Source: Dolomedes plantarius
Taxonomy: Eukaryota; Arthropoda; Arachnida; Araneae; Dolomedidae
Direction of reading: 5' to 3'
DNA length: 64,000 bases
Assembly (NCBI GenBank): GCA_907164885.2
Contig: OU015490.1
Coordinates: 223,360,554 to 223,424,553 of the forward strand
Shown here: piece by piece, positions 1 through 10,536 of the stretch
Numbering within the stretch: position 1 is the first letter of the stretch
Layout of the letters: each line of letters opens with the position of its first letter
The notes under the pieces: model-generated
Seen by the model: only the letters and a program-made list of their open reading frames with translations
What the model was told of the DNA's origin: nothing
Database searches by the model: none
Made by a program: the position numbers and the translations under genes

Positions 1-636
1 TTATTTGGAGCGACGAATCAAGGTTCACCCTCTACCGTTTGGATGCAGGGCCTTGGTCTAGTGTCTGCCTGGAGAACGCCTCCTGCCAAAATGCATTGTG
101 CTCACAATAAAGTTCGGCGGAGGTAGAATTATGGTCTGGGGGTGATTCTCCTAATACGGTCTGAGACCGAATTCATGGTAAACTCAACGCCGACGCCTAC
201 TGCACTATTTTGGATGTCAGTGTGCTTCCTACGTTGTAACAGTTTTAAGGGTTGGAACAATGTTAATTCCAGGACGACAAAGCTAACTGTCATGTTGCGA
301 GGTCCACCATGGATTGGTATGGTGACAATGGGGTTAACCGAATGGACTGGCCTGCCCAGTGCCCAGACCTGAACCCTATGGAGAACCTCTGGGACGAGTT
401 GGATCGCCGAATTAAGGGGTGCAACAACCGTCCAAAATGGTGAAGGAACCTATAAGTCTTCTCCAAGCAAAGTGGAAGAAAATGCCACTAGCCGTCATAG
501 AAGAGTTTCTGGAAAGCATGCCCCGGAGGGTTGAGGCTGTAATTGCCTCTCGTGGAGGCTCTACCCTTATTAGATATGAATAAATTTTATTTTTCTTTTC
601 TCTCACAGGTGTCCAAATACTTATTGGTAGACAGTG
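1..636 (+). pseudogene. Tc1-like transposon, 3' part with transposase remnant
   Basis: The window opens inside a Tc1-type transposase. The first bases encode W-S-D-E-S-R-F, the block around the first catalytic Asp of the DD34E domain. Near 375-410 a PMENLWDELDRR-like block carries the catalytic Glu. The C-terminal LESMPRRVEAVIASRGG block ends at a TAA at 581-583. The frame shifts several times between these blocks, so it is a pseudogene. The element ends at 636 with a classical Tc1 terminal inverted repeat (611-636, ending TTGGTAGACAGTG) followed by TA. The other end lies outside the window. Confidence 0.85.
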
Positions 637-2208
637 TATATATATGTATATAACTTCAAAAGGAAAATTAATTCCACTCTTGTAACTTACTAAGCATTGC
701 TTTAACTTACCTTGCAAAGTAGAAATGTGAGCAACTGAGGCATAATTCTTCTTAGAAAAGTGTATGTCATTTATTATTAAGTTGAATTTGACATGGAATA
801 AATACCAACAATAGAAAACACATGTACTGCTAAGCAGAATTTTATAAAAGTTTAGTTCGGATGATTGAGCAGAAAATCCTTTTTCTTTCGTTTGTTTCAA
901 CATATATCTTGCGTCATGATACGAAATTAGAATTTTCCTGGGAAGGACACTTACATTAAAAACATAATTAGCCATTCTTTTGATAGGAGGAAAGAAATTA
1001 TCTTTCTGTGTACGAAGATATATCTAGCAATTAGACTTGCACCTGTCTTGAGAATTATTACAGTCAGAAGAACCGATTTCTTTGTGATCCGTACAGATAT
1101 ATTTCATCCCTCCTTTATGGTGTTACAATTTTAATGGCTATCATTGTGTATTATATATATATATATATATATATACATGTGTGTGTGTGTGTGTATAAGT
1201 TATGGTCTTAGTCATGTAGTTAATTTATAATTTTATATATATGTGTGATAAAAAATAACTTGAAAAATCATCAAAAAAAATCAGATTGTCAACGTTTAGA
1301 GTTTATAAAATGCCAAAGTCTTTTTTGAGATCTCCTAGAACCACGCCAACTTAACCGTGAGCAGTAATCTTCTGTTTTACACAATTTTATCTGTTATCGA
1401 TGCATAATGTCGCCTATTTCATCCTCACTTAACATATAGGGTGTCAAAAATCCTTATTTCAGAAAAATCTGAAGCATATTAAATGACTTCGCTGCAAAAT
1501 ATTCCCTTTAGAACGTTCAGAGAATAGACCTCCTACTTCTAACTAGGAGTATAATTCAATATTCCTTCTCGTTAGAGAGAATAAAGGTTCGTCTAAGCTT
1601 TCAATCAAAACCTCTAATGAGCCTGTAATGAAACCTGCTGAGAATCGGGGATTCGGAAAATTCCCTTATTCCGACTAGAGTAGATAATAGGCCTGCTTTA
1701 TGTAATAATATATTTCTTATCTCCCCTTAGAGTCGCTGAGATAAGAATTTTTCGTTTATGATTTACTACCAGAATTTTTTATCCTGTAGATGAGAGTGCT
1801 TGAATCTCTATTTTCAATTCTATATTAGAATTTCATCGATTTAAGTTGCTGATTTAAAATTTGCTTTAAAAGAACTAATTGCTAAAATTGTAAATACTCA
1901 ACATTTTTTTTTTACTTTGAGACAGAGTAAAGAAGAAATTATGGAATCAATATAAATATCAAATCTAACATTTTCCTGAATGAAATATTTTTAGTTTAAA
2001 TAGATATAAGCTTAAAATTTCCTTAGTGTTTTGTTTTTTTTGTGTTTTTTTTTTTTTTTTTGCTTGTAAGCGTTGAAACCCTCCGGTAAAATAACAGATT
2101 CTCTTGAATGTGATCCTAAAACTGATATTTTTCCATTTATGATTAGGCATATATTTTTGTAGATACATACTTTCTTTTGTGCGCATACTATATATATATA
2201 TATATATA
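637..2208. other. Anonymous AT-rich interval, no supported gene
   Basis: No gene is supported here. A 187-codon open frame on the minus strand (412-975) starts in this sequence but runs into the Tc1 remnant, contains no recognised motif and is probably fortuitous. A short (TA)n/(TG)n tract lies at 1151-1195. The stretch 1430-1760 holds several short imperfect palindromes around AGGAGT and CTCTAAT motifs. A (TA)n tract at 2189-2208 borders the solo LTR that follows. Confidence 0.4.
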
Positions 2209-2726
2209 TGACAAGCTCGCTACTTACACCCTTCCCAGTACGTCATCTTACATCCAAACTTTTCTCCATCTTAATCTATCTTTACTTAATTATTAAAGTT
2301 ATAGCAGTCGATGAGTTAAAAGGACGGTGGCAAAGAACTGCAATTAATATATCTAACATCGTTTATTTCCAAAATCTTAAGCTACCTGATTCAATCTGAT
2401 AAATTAAATCCAAGAGTCATCAAGCTCCCAAGCGACGCGTGACTGTATCCATCAAGAATTTCCCGCCGTCTGATTAAACGCTATTGTCTTTCTGCCATCC
2501 AAAGCCACCGCGCATGCCCACATGATCTTTGTGACGCATACACCGGAGATGGACCATGGGCGTCGCCACAGATGTCAATCAATCCAAAAGGAATTTCCCC
2601 GATTTCTCTCGATGCATTTCGAACCAAGATATGAGAATAGTGGTGAATTACGCCACGACAATAAATTAATTACTAAGCCCCCTTTAAATTTAAAATAATC
2701 ATTCTTTTCCCACTAAATCCTTGACA
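2209..2726 (+). mobile_element. Solo LTR in a TA tract, family A copy 1
   Basis: This 518-bp block begins TGACAAGC, ends CTTGACA, and is bordered on both sides by (TA)n. It thus has TG...CA ends as LTRs do. Two related blocks occur at 35,017-35,523 and, inverted, at 40,629-41,105. All three start TGACA, end with CA and share a 3'-proximal stretch around ACGCCACGA followed by GCCCCCTTTAA. The middle has diverged strongly. No internal retroelement sequence adjoins, so a solo LTR is the simplest reading. Orientation is arbitrary. Confidence 0.55.
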
Positions 2727-2748
2727 TATATATATATATATATATATT

Positions 2749-2784
<36 letters not shown>

Positions 2785-2790
2785 TGTAGT
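2727..2790. repeat. (TA)n followed by (GATA)n microsatellite
   Basis: About 22 bp of TA dinucleotides continue into about nine GATA/TAGA tetranucleotide units directly after the solo LTR. The TA part is the presumed target tract of that insertion. Confidence 0.9.
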
Positions 2791-3294
2791 GTAAATGCAC
2801 TCTTATGGAACTAAAAAAGTGCAAATTTCTTAAAAGCACCTTATTACTGAATGAGCGTACTAAAACTGTACAAATCTAAAAGTCGATTTCAAAGATTCCT
2901 GCAAATTCTTAACTCCCAAGGCATTTTAATGATTCAAATTACAATAGCATCACATTATATACTCTAGTATATTATCATATACATTGAATGAAATGTAGAG
3001 ATGAGCAAACTACTTACGAAAATCCCAGGAATTTTAATGACTCAACATTTATTGGGGCTTAAAATGTATCCCATTATAATTACCTTAAGCTTAATTTATA
3101 ATCTATTTTAATGGTATTTCTAAATACTAAATGATAATACTCTTTTCTTCTCATAGCTATATGACAATTATAGTCGAAATGAAGTATACATCTCGGTTAG
3201 TGAAGAGCTGTACAGAAAAGGTATTCCTTTTTTTATCCATTAATGTAATAAAACAAAGTATTATGAACTGTATCTCAAGTAACACAAAACCATT

Positions 3295-3560
3295 GGAAAA
3301 TTATTGGGCAACTGTTTTTAGCATAGTTGGCCAACAGTTGAATTTGGCCTTTGGAGTTATGTTGAAAAAACGTTTGGCATTGCAGCTCACCCAACTGTTG
3401 GTTCTTAGTTGGCCCAATCTTTGGGAGAGCAGTTCAACTCTCATTTGTAGTTGGGACAGAAACATTTCGTAATTGTTGGCCCAGCATAAACAATTTGCAG
3501 TTGGTTCATAATTGATTCTGGAAGTTCTGCCAATGATAACCAATTCCCAATGATGTAACG
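3295..3560. repeat. Candidate MITE rich in TTGGCC motifs
   Basis: This block of roughly 260 bp repeats TTGGCC/GGCCAA-type words, for example near 3329, 3350, 3411 and 3478. It begins near ATTATTGGGCAACTG and ends near ACCAATTCCCAATGATG, which are loosely inverted relative to each other. It looks like a small non-autonomous DNA element with subterminal iterated motifs. The boundaries and superfamily are not certain, and both overlapping open frames are probably by-products. Confidence 0.3.
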
Positions 3561-3879
3561 GAAATTTGCTTTTGGGCTAATGATGTGGGATTAGTGTAAT
3601 CTACAGACACCACTGATTCTGCTGTAGATTTTTTTCAGCTTATATCTATAACTATAACTATATAGATAGGAGCAAAAGCATTTTATTACATACTGGATAT
3701 CTAAAAAATACATATTTTCTTTGAAATAATTACGGTAAAACAAAGGGATGAGAATTCCAAACAGTTAAAGGACAAATTATTGTTCTGATAAAACTGAATT
3801 TAAACCATGTCCAGAAAACAGCAAAACTTTGGTTACTATTATCATTTGCATTTGTTTTAGTTTCAATTTTCTTCTATGA

Positions 3880-4045
3880 GATCAGAAACATTCAGACACC
3901 GGCTCATATGAAGTTAGGCCACTTTTAGCTCCTATAACACCTTGTAGTCTGTAAGGAAAGCTTTCCTCGATATTTTGAAACATTTCTGGCCTTATTTCTT
4001 TCCATTCTTTCACGTTAGGATTACTCACTGATAGTATCGGGTTTT
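3880..4045 (-). pseudogene. C-terminal remnant of a Tc1/mariner transposase
   Basis: Read on the minus strand this stretch encodes W-K-E-I-R-P-E-M-F followed by SFPYRLQGVIGAKSGLTSYE. That has the layout of the C-terminal end of Tc1/mariner transposases (Trp-rich helix, then R..VI.A.G..T.Y). No terminal repeat was identified beside it. It may belong to the mariner fragment at 4.5 kb or to an independent insertion. Confidence 0.4.
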
Positions 4046-4479
4046 ACCAGAATCCGAAAGCACTTCGTCCCAAATAGGTCGTTTGAAATGACAATTATGT
4101 TCTTCAACTCCCAGCTTATCAAAACATCGCTCTACAGGCCTTGACATGAAAACAAAGGCAAAATTTAGAAAATAAAAGGAAAGGTTTTTTTACTGTTGTT
4201 AAAAATATTCATTATGGAATAGTCTAGAATACCTTCATAGCTCTCAGAGTGAAGTTACCCAGTCTCAGGAACCAGGATCCTGTCTGCCTCAATGTATATA
4301 GAGGGTCGTTCGCAATTTATGGAAATGATTTTGATACTTAAGTTTTATGTATAAATGCCGTATTTTATGCGGAAATTTGCTTCTATCTCATAGCCATGGT
4401 TCTTCGCAATAGCTCTAGCTCGAATTTTTCATGAAAGTAAATTTTTGCTTAGTACTGTCATGTCAGTTTTACCTCATTC

Positions 4480-4606
4480 CTATTAGACCGTTTTCCAGTC
4501 CTTTCAGTTTTCTTAGATGCCGTTTTCCTAAGGCTCGTATTTAAAAACCGAAATCGCAAAAGTCCATTGGAGAAGAGACAGGTAATTTTACAGGTATTTC
4601 ATTAAG
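4480..4606 (-). pseudogene. Mariner transposase fragment, minus-strand piece
   Basis: The minus strand encodes NEIPVKLPVSSPMDFCDFGF, which aligns with IPTKSPDVSPMDFCAFGLL of the mariner copy at 43-44 kb. This is the third catalytic position of a mariner-type DDD domain. The frame continues leftwards in decayed form (RALGKRHLRKL). The piece stops at TTAA where a Harbinger element begins. Its natural upstream partner lies at 6,163-6,264 but on the opposite strand, so the locus has been rearranged. Confidence 0.6.
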
Positions 4607-6157
4607 GGTTGATTTATACAGGCACGTAAAGGGAACGTAACGGGAACGAGCTGAGCCCGAGCGCCGGATGCATGTGTTTATACAGGGACGGGAGTAGAAA
4701 GTGGCGGGAACGTGTTTCATTAGTTGTGAAAGATTTGTAACGTCATGGCGCGATTTCATTTTTCAGTTAAAGATTTAGTCATTATCACACTTTTGTTAGA
4801 GGAGGAGGAAGAGGAGAGCCAGGGCCGTGGTTAGGGATGGGCAAACTGGGCAACCACCCATGGCCGCCATTTCTCATAGTATTTCTCATAGCAACACTTT
4901 TCTAAATGTTACGGGTTATTAAAGAAATCCCTCATTTTTCGCGGTTTCTATAATTCAACTTATAAAAATATGTATGTTTCGATTTTTTCTAAAGAATCGC
5001 AGAAAGAATCTTAATTGACAAACTACCCTTTTGGTTCGAAAAATTTCTCGGTTAAAAAAACATGATTTATCTTCAATTCAGTTACAGGAAACCCTTGATT
5101 ATCAATCCTTTTTTTCAATATCAGTTTCTACTATCTGTCAGTCACTACATACAGTCATTTGAAGAATTATAAACCGTTTTGTCGGACTTTGTTCGTTTTC
5201 ACGGAATAGTTGCAAACTGAGAAAACGTGAACATATCCTTGTGAACGAATACTAATACCATTTGGTCAAATGTTTGGTCTATTCAAAGCAAACAATAGAC
5301 AAGACATTTCTCCAGGGAGTGTAAGACAAATAAGTAAATGCGCTCCAAACCTGTTGGGAAGAAAGGGGTCTGAAGGCTGAAGGAGTGAGGTAAACAAAAT
5401 ATGGCTTTTACTTGTTCTCTCTATCATTATAATGGATTTTATTTCCCACTTTTCCCACAAGAACTGAAAATATTACAAAGCAGGTACAATCAGAATGCTT
5501 TGAATACGGATTGTACGCCTGTCCAACTTGGCACTTATTTCTAATGAAAATTATCTCTCATCATCTTTGGACTTTTCACTTTTAATATACAATTTTGCTG
5601 CTCAGAAAGCAAGAAAAATTGCTTTATAACCAACAAATCAATGCATGTAAGTATTTGTTTTTAACAATTTATACTTTCTAAATCGTGTAAATAATTTTTC
5701 CATTGTTTCATTATTCATACAAATTGATAAATTTTATATTTTAGTGGACCAATTGTAATTTCAAGTATAATTTTTTCCTATTGCCTTCCGAATTGTCATT
5801 TTGAACTTTGGATCCATGTATTTTGATGTACCAAATCGTACAAAACCTCTCACCAGCTCAATGAGTTTTCATCATCCATATCAAATATCAAACATAAATA
5901 ACAGTATGTAAATTATATCTTGAATAGCCACTTTTTACTATCTGCCATGAACGAGAGACGGCCGAGCAGTGAACGACTTCCTGCTCCGAATCGTTGGCGC
6001 CGATTCTCGGCCGGGAATCGGCCGAGAATCGGACGTGTCACGGCGCAGTATAAACAGTTCCATTGAAAAAAAAGGGAGGAAATGATTACTACGACGACTC
6101 GTCGCGCGCTCCGATCATTCCCGTTACGTTCCCTTCACGTGCCTGTATAAAGGTCGA
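4607..6157 (+). mobile_element. PIF/Harbinger-like element, deletion derivative
   Basis: Inverted termini match: the left end reads GATTTATACAGGCACG then AAAGGGAACGTAACGGGA. The right end (6,115-6,157) is its reverse complement with few changes. TTA/TAA flanks fit the TWA target-site preference of PIF/Harbinger. At 4,744-4,831 a short frame starts MARFHFSVKDL and runs into a Glu-rich stretch before a stop. I infer this to be the N-terminus of a Harbinger nuclease gene whose remainder has been deleted or has decayed. The interior near 5,955-6,050 has a GC-rich palindrome of TCGGCCGAGAATCGG repeats. No complete transposase remains. Confidence 0.6.
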
Positions 6158-6162
6158 TTTAT

Positions 6163-6264
6163 ATGGACAAAGCCTCTAGTGACACGTCTAAATCAACTGC
6201 TGCTTATTTAGCAAAGAAAGAATCAGAAACAGGAATAAAATGTATCCCATTTAAGGTCGATTTA
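6163..6264 (+). pseudogene. Mariner transposase fragment, plus-strand piece
   Basis: The plus strand reads M-D-K-A-S-S-D-T-S-K-S-T and continues to E-T-G-I-K-C-I-P-F. This matches the block around the second catalytic Asp of mariner transposases and aligns with SSHTSKST...IKAIPF of the copy at 44.2 kb. The fragment ends at TTTAA, where another Harbinger left end starts. In protein order it should directly precede the 4,480-4,606 piece, but it lies on the other strand. Confidence 0.6.
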
Positions 6265-6596
6265 GGGTCGATTTACACTGGCACGTAAAGGGAACGTAAC
6301 GGGAACAAGCCGAGCCTGAGCGCCGGATGCATGTGTTTATACAGAGACGGGAGTAGAAAGTGGCGGGAACGTCTTTCATTAGTTGTGAAAGATTTGTAAC
6401 GTCATGGCGCGGTTTCATTTTTCAGTTAAAGATTTAGCCATTATCACGCTTTTGTTAGAGGAGGAGGAAGAGGAGAGCCAGGGCCGTGCTTAGGGGTGGG
6501 TGAACTGGGCAACCGCCCAGGGCCGCCATTTTTATTTCTCATAGCAACACTTTTCTAAATGTTACGGGTTTTAAAAGAAATCCCTCATTTTTCGAA
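6265..6596 (+). mobile_element. PIF/Harbinger-like element, truncated second copy
   Basis: This is a close copy of the left 330 bp of the element at 4,607. It has the same terminal repeat, the same short MARFHFSVKDL-type frame with a Glu run, and the same TTTTCTAAATGTTACGGG stretch. It ends abruptly after CCCTCATTTTTCG and has no right terminus. The preceding TTA is a plausible half of a target-site duplication. Confidence 0.6.
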
Positions 6597-6745
6597 ATTT
6601 GCTTATTGCTAAAGACTTAAGGAAGAGAATGTGGAGACTACTAATAATTTTAGCTTTTAACTAAGAATTTTGATGCTTACCTAACCAATAAGTAAAATTG
6701 TGATTTTCTTTTTGATAAATGCGAAATTCTTGAAAATTATACATA

Positions 6746-8158
6746 CAGTCATGGACAAAAAAATTAGCGCACCAAGAAGGAGTCGTCAAAATGAAACGAA
6801 ATTTTACATACGTAATGACTACTTTGATATAAGTAAATTATAAGAAAATCAAAGAAAAAGGATAATTTATTTCAGAGAAAAAGGCAAAAGAACGGAGGAG
6901 TTAATACTCCGTTGGATCCCCTCTAGCGCGAATGCACGATGCGATACGATCGGGCATTGAGTCATACAAGTTCTGTATGATGTCTTGAGACATTTCGTTC
7001 CATATTTGCTGTAACCTTGCCTCTAGTTCGTTCAAACTCGTGGGATGCCCAACTCGTCGTCCCAAATGATCCCAGATATGCTCGATTGGAGACAAATCTG
7101 GGGATCGGGCAGGCCAAGGAAGGGTAGTAACAGTGCGGAGACAGTCTTGTGACACCCTTGCCGTATGAGGCCGAGCATTGTTTTGTTGAAAAATGACTCC
7201 TGGGAGCCGTTGCATGAGTGGCAACACATGTAGTTGCAGGATTTCGTGAACATACCGCTGGGCTGTCATGGTGCCACGGAACAATACTAGGGGTGACCGT
7301 GTATTGTAGGCAATGGCACCCCATACCATCACACCAGCTGTGGGAGCGATGTGTCGCTGTACAGCAAAGGCAGGATTGAAGCGTTCACCACGGGCTCTCC
7401 ACACACGAACACGATTGTCATCACTGCCGAGATTGAATCTGGATTCGTCGCTAAAGATGACCTGGTTCCATTCCGCTGCACTCCAGTTTCCTCGTGCGCG
7501 GCAAAACTCCAAACGGAGGCGTCCATGGGTGGGCGTCAAGGGCAGCACACGTAATGGACGCCGCGATACCAACTGTCCTTCAGTCAGGCGCCTTCGTATA
7601 GTTCGAGAAGACACAAAGGCCCCTATTGAAGGTGCTACCTGTGCCTGGATGGCGTCCGATGGAGCAGTTGGCTGTACGCGTGCATTTCTTACGATGTGGC
7701 GATCTTCTCGACGACTGGTCTGTCGAGGGCGTCCTGAGCCTGGTCTTCGTGTACATGACATCTCTCGGGTCCACTAGTCCCAACACCTCCTCACAACACA
7801 ATCAGAGCGGCCTAATAGACGAGCTACTCGCCTAGCTGACCACCCAGCTTCCATCATCCCGACGATTCTCCCCCTCTCAAACTGCGACAACTGCTTATAT
7901 TGTCTTCGAACACGGCGTAATGGCATGTCTATCTCAGCTCTTCCTTTGTAAATGATTCAGCACACTCAAACAAGCTTTGGTTACCTGTTTTATACTCCAC
8001 AGAGTACGATGTTCAACGCCCTCTACCGGCTATACGTAATGCGCAATCACGCTGCATTTCTAATCATTTGCATATCTCCCCGACATGTACCTTCATTGCA
8101 AGTTTCGTTACGATCCCGCAATTATTTCTGGGTGCCCTAATTTTTTTGTCCATGAGTG
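6746..8158 (-). mobile_element. Tc1/mariner element, copy 1 (complete ends)
   Basis: The 1,413-bp element has matching terminal inverted repeats. The left end starts CAGTCATGGACAAAAAAATT and the right end is the reverse complement of CACTCATGGACAAAAAAATT. It is flanked by TA on both sides, as expected for TA-targeting Tc1/mariner elements. The single gene lies on the minus strand (see 6,901-7,927). A near-identical but right-truncated copy lies at 48,934-50,247. Confidence 0.92.
6901..7927 (-). pseudogene. Tc1/mariner transposase, broken
   Basis: This gene encoded a DDE transposase of about 340 residues. The reading begins MPLRRVRRQYKQL at the ATG near 7,927, with a helix-turn-helix N-terminus. 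A TAG replaces Gln (codon 7,774-7,776) just before MSCTRRPGSGRPRQ, where an open frame of 286 codons resumes. The catalytic block DESRFNLGSDDNRVRVW is present. The second Asp is lost: QQNNARPH here versus QQDNARPH in the copy at 49 kb. The SPDLSPIEHIWDHLG block is intact. It is therefore dead by both a nonsense codon and an active-site change. Confidence 0.9.
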
Positions 8159-8180
8159 TATATATATATATATATATATA

Positions 8181-9330
8181 CAGTGGTACCTACGAAAAGC
8201 GGACAGTCACGGGACCAAAAGTTTCGTCCGTTATTATGAGGTGTCCGCTATTGGGGAGGACAACATTTTTATAAAAAAGTTTTTGCTCTTTTGTTTGGCA
8301 TTTGATTGAAAATTACGGCTGCCATTTTAATTAAAGAAAAAAATAACTATTTGCTACTTTTCCTTTTAATTGTGTGCTAATCCTTTTATCTTACATTAAA
8401 TAATCCCAAAATACAATGTATAGTAGCTAAATTATTTTAATTACTTCTGAAAAAATCTCTCAACAAAGTTTGATTTCTCTTTTTTACACAACAAACCTGT
8501 TTTTCAAGATGAATCGTCATAGGATTTAGCTTTGCTAGTCCCTCCGAATCTTCGTTGTTCAGAAAGAAATGTTTGAATTGTTCGCTGTATTTAAGTGCTT
8601 CCGAATCATCTTTGATTTTGCAGTCTTCCATTGGCGATTCCTCATCATCATCCTCAGAAAGGCCCAGTGCTTCAGTGGTGGCCCGATGAATGAAATTGGA
8701 AACACGCAGGTTTTCTTCCACAATGGAAAAATCGTCGTCTATCTTGACTTCCTCTTCGACGCTGACATTTGAATCCAAATTGGCTACTAGATCCGCAAGT
8801 TCATTTTTGCTTTTTTCGGTAGTGCTGTCACTTGCCACTTCGCTTGTACTCAAAAATCCCGTCTTCTTAAAACATTTTAGAACGCACCCAGGTTCCACCT
8901 TTTTAAGGGCTGGCTTAGTCTAGGAAATTGCATCCAAAACAGATACCGAATTTGCCAACTCTTTGCTGAATTTGCAGGAGATAATCTGTGTCAGAAGCAG
9001 ATTTCTGTATCGTACTTTAAAGCTGCGGACAATTCCCTGAAATTGGCTGTAGCATTGTCCATGAACAGAATGATTTTCCTCTTTTGTTTTTTCATTTTGT
9101 TGTCTAACTCCACCAACCAATCGCTCATTATCTCAGTGGTTATCCACGCTTTCTTATTTGACTTCCATGAAACACTAAATTTTCGCACATCAATGTTCTT
9201 GAAACATCTAGGCTTCTTAGCTTTTCCAATAACAATTGGAGTTTCGAAGTCTCCCAGCATGTTGCAACGCAGCAAAAGAGTGAGCCGCTCTTTTGAAATT
9301 TCCCGCCACTACATTTTCCACCCTTAAAAC
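8181..9330 (-). pseudogene. Tigger/pogo-type transposon remnant
   Basis: The left end at 8,181 reads CAGTGGTACCTACGAAAAG after TATATA, a typical pogo/Tigger terminus. On the minus strand 8,991-9,275 encodes NMLGDFETPIVIGKAKKPRC and, further on, RKIILFMDNATAN. These are the diagnostic DDE_1 blocks of Tigger transposases, including the second catalytic Asp in FMDNA. After frame disruptions, 8,437-8,898 encodes the acidic C-terminal region (RVSNFIHRATTEALGLSEDDDEE type). The N-terminal CENP-B-like DNA-binding domain and the second terminus were not found. The right boundary is approximate. Confidence 0.75.
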
Positions 9331-9583
9331 ATAAAGTCTTGTCTGGAAGTACAAGACCTTATGTTTTAAAGGTGACCTTAGGTTTAAGGTTAAGTATGTT
9401 TAGGTTTAAGTATGTTTTAAGGGTGACCATAGGTTAAGACCTTAGGTTTTGACATGAATGGAGCACATCTCGGCAGTGCTCCCCAGGTTTCATTAATTAT
9501 ACTCGGTATTAATTTGAGTCTAATTTTAATTGTTAAATGTTAAATGTGGTGTTAAATAAAAGTATAAAACGACCATCAAGGAC

Positions 9584-9805
9584 TCTTACCGGTTATTTGA
9601 CACCGTACATATTTCGTACTGTAAGATATATTTTTAATTTTCTTCTTACCTATCTGTGTGAGAATGGCTTTTCAAAAATAGTAGCTATAAAAACCATACA
9701 ACGATCAAGACTTGATCCGGAAAATGATGCGAGAGTAGCACTCTAAAATATTTCAACAAATATTGACCAAATATTATTCGATTTCCAGGCTCAACCATCT
9801 CATTA
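9584..9805 (+). pseudogene. hAT-type (ZBED5-like) dimerisation-domain remnant
   Basis: The plus strand encodes LLTYLCENGFSKIVAIKT, then RSRLDPENDARVAL, then after a stop NIDQILFDFQAQPSH. This order matches the C-terminal hAT dimerisation region of ZBED5-like transposase derivatives (TTYLCE.GFS, KNRL, LR.AL, QAQ.SH). At least one in-frame stop and the absence of an upstream catalytic core show it is a decayed fragment. Confidence 0.65.
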
Positions 9806-10194
9806 ATTTTTTTCTATTTTGGATTTTTATAAATAAATGCAGTATATAACTTTTAATGCTTTAATATGTAACTAAACTTATAATTATGAACTTATAGTAA
9901 GTTTAAATTTATAATTTCGAAATCAAGGTCTTTTACCTAAACTAAATACAAATATAAATTAATATTTCAATATGAAAATTTGGGTACACGAGATTTCGCA
10001 AAAACAGTTGTAGAAAGTAAGCGAGACTTTATTTTATTGTTACTAGGCAAAGAAAATTATAAACCCACAATCTACTGTTTATTGATTTTTAAAATAGTTT
10101 GTAAAAATTTGGTTATTTCTTTTTTTTATTTTTTTAACATTTTCCTAGTTTAAAAAAAAAAATTGCTACTACCAAAAAATGTTCATTAAAGGTA

Positions 10195-10260
10195 GCGGGA
10201 TTTTTTATTTACAGAAAATGGGCCGCAGTTGAAAAGAATTGCGAACCACTCGTCTAAAAC
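10195..10260 (+). mobile_element. Candidate hAT terminus
   Basis: The sequence GGGCCGCAGTTGAAAAG followed by AATTGCGAACCACTCG resembles the GGTTCxCAACC-type ends of hAT elements. It lies about 400 bp downstream of the hAT dimerisation remnant in the same orientation, so it is probably that element's 3' end. The matching 5' end was not found. Confidence 0.4.
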
Positions 10261-10404
10261 ACCAATGGTCAAGTTGCGACTGTTGGACCAGATCGGACCT
10301 GCCTCTGTCTCTCTTTAACCTTTAGCTTACGGGGCCCATTTTTCGGATTTCCTCTTTAGAACGGGAAATTTCATACCTCCTTTGTAAGAACGGACATTAA
10401 GAGA

Positions 10405-10523
<119 letters not shown>

Positions 10524-10536
<13 letters not shown>

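Noticed and set aside
412..975. 187-codon minus-strand frame
   Set aside because: It spans the junction of the Tc1 end and anonymous DNA, has no recognisable motif and includes antisense transposase sequence.
7313..7777. 154-codon plus-strand frame
   Set aside because: It is the antisense of the mariner transposase. The equivalent frame at 49,500-50,006 exists for the same reason.
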